Shown piece by piece: positions 63,801 through 64,000 of a DNA stretch of 64,000 nucleotides. Made by a program: the position numbers and the translations under genes. The notes beneath the pieces are model-generated. The model searched no databases. It was not told the DNA's origin and saw nothing but the letters and a program-made list of their open reading frames with translations. Each line of letters begins with the position of its first letter. Positions within the stretch are counted from its first letter, which is position 1. Source of the DNA: JBCCQH01 sp039024435 (GTDB taxonomy: Bacteria > Bacteroidota > Bacteroidia > J057 > JADKCL01); contig JBCCQH010000005.1 in the NCBI GenBank assembly GCA_039024435.1, positions 1 to 64,000 on the forward strand, in the 5' to 3' direction.

Positions 63801-64000
63801 AGGAATCTCGTTTAAGGAGTTGGATCGAATCTTAGAGGCGATTTAAATTCAAAAAAAAATATCGCGCAGAAAATTGGAACATTTTGCTCAAGAATTTATG
63901 CACATATTTCTCCAATAGTTAACCGGGGGTTGCCCCCTCGTACCGTCCACCCGTACCCTCCCCCTTTCTACCGCAAGTTTCCTTCGCAATCGACTTCCCA

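Noticed and set aside
1..64000. CRISPR arrays, tRNA and rRNA genes
   Set aside because: No regularly spaced short direct repeats, cloverleaf-like sequences or rRNA-like conserved tracts were seen, although tRNA detection by eye is weak.

Overview
The window (about 57% GC by eye) looks like chromosome of a gliding-type Bacteroidota, probably near Saprospiria/Lewinella-like bacteria. The signs are two type IX secretion (T9SS) C-terminal sorting domains, one of them on a SprB-repeat adhesin; 288-aa Bacteroidota-type primary sigma factors; TAnnTTTG-type promoter boxes with no Shine-Dalgarno sequences; futalosine-pathway menaquinone genes; and several Bacteroidota-only hypothetical families. The taxonomic placement is inference.

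Region 1 (1-18061, minus strand) is most of an extracellular contractile injection system (eCIS, Afp/PVC-like) operon. In transcription order it encodes a two-helix membrane protein, a DUF4255 tube-terminator-like protein, a 339-aa unknown, one sheath, two tube proteins, a DUF5908 peptide, a LysM adaptor, a VgrG-like spike, a PAAR tip, a gp25 protein, a large baseplate-J protein, a fibre-like protein, a second large baseplate protein and a tape-measure protein cut by the left edge. The AAA+ ATPase and any effectors expected after the tape measure would lie outside the window.

Region 2 (18-35 kb) holds housekeeping and envelope genes: an alpha/beta hydrolase, an acyl-CoA-binding protein, a lysine-rich secreted protein, a methyltransferase with a lipoprotein signal, a DoxX-like membrane protein, an Rpn/PD-(D/E)XK protein and a parallel-beta-helix lipoprotein. 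These are followed by an mqnE-phosphatase-mqnA operon, a universal stress protein, two tandem near-identical primary sigma factors and a 1431-aa SprB-repeat T9SS adhesin.

Region 3 (36.0-53.5 kb, plus strand) is the least explained part: five consecutive giant genes (1477, 1061, 1018, 1551 and 628 aa) without signal peptides. They include a LamG plus self-cleaving S74-chaperone fibre, a DNase I-fold (EEP) protein with all its catalytic motifs, and a DUF6603-like protein with an EF-hand. A tract running from the nuclease gene into the N-terminal half of the next gene is visibly more AT-rich than both flanks, as if it were an exchangeable cassette. A 203-aa unknown gene sits convergently at the end. 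This is my best candidate for an undescribed system; a particle, toxin or export role is inference.

Region 4 (54.5-64 kb) returns to core genes: a TIGR03790-type T9SS cargo protein, two Bacteroidota hypothetical genes, a tightly packed ligA-DUF6913-dapA-moaCB operon, and a berberine-bridge-type FAD oxidase. I saw no rRNA, tRNA, CRISPR array or complete insertion sequence.
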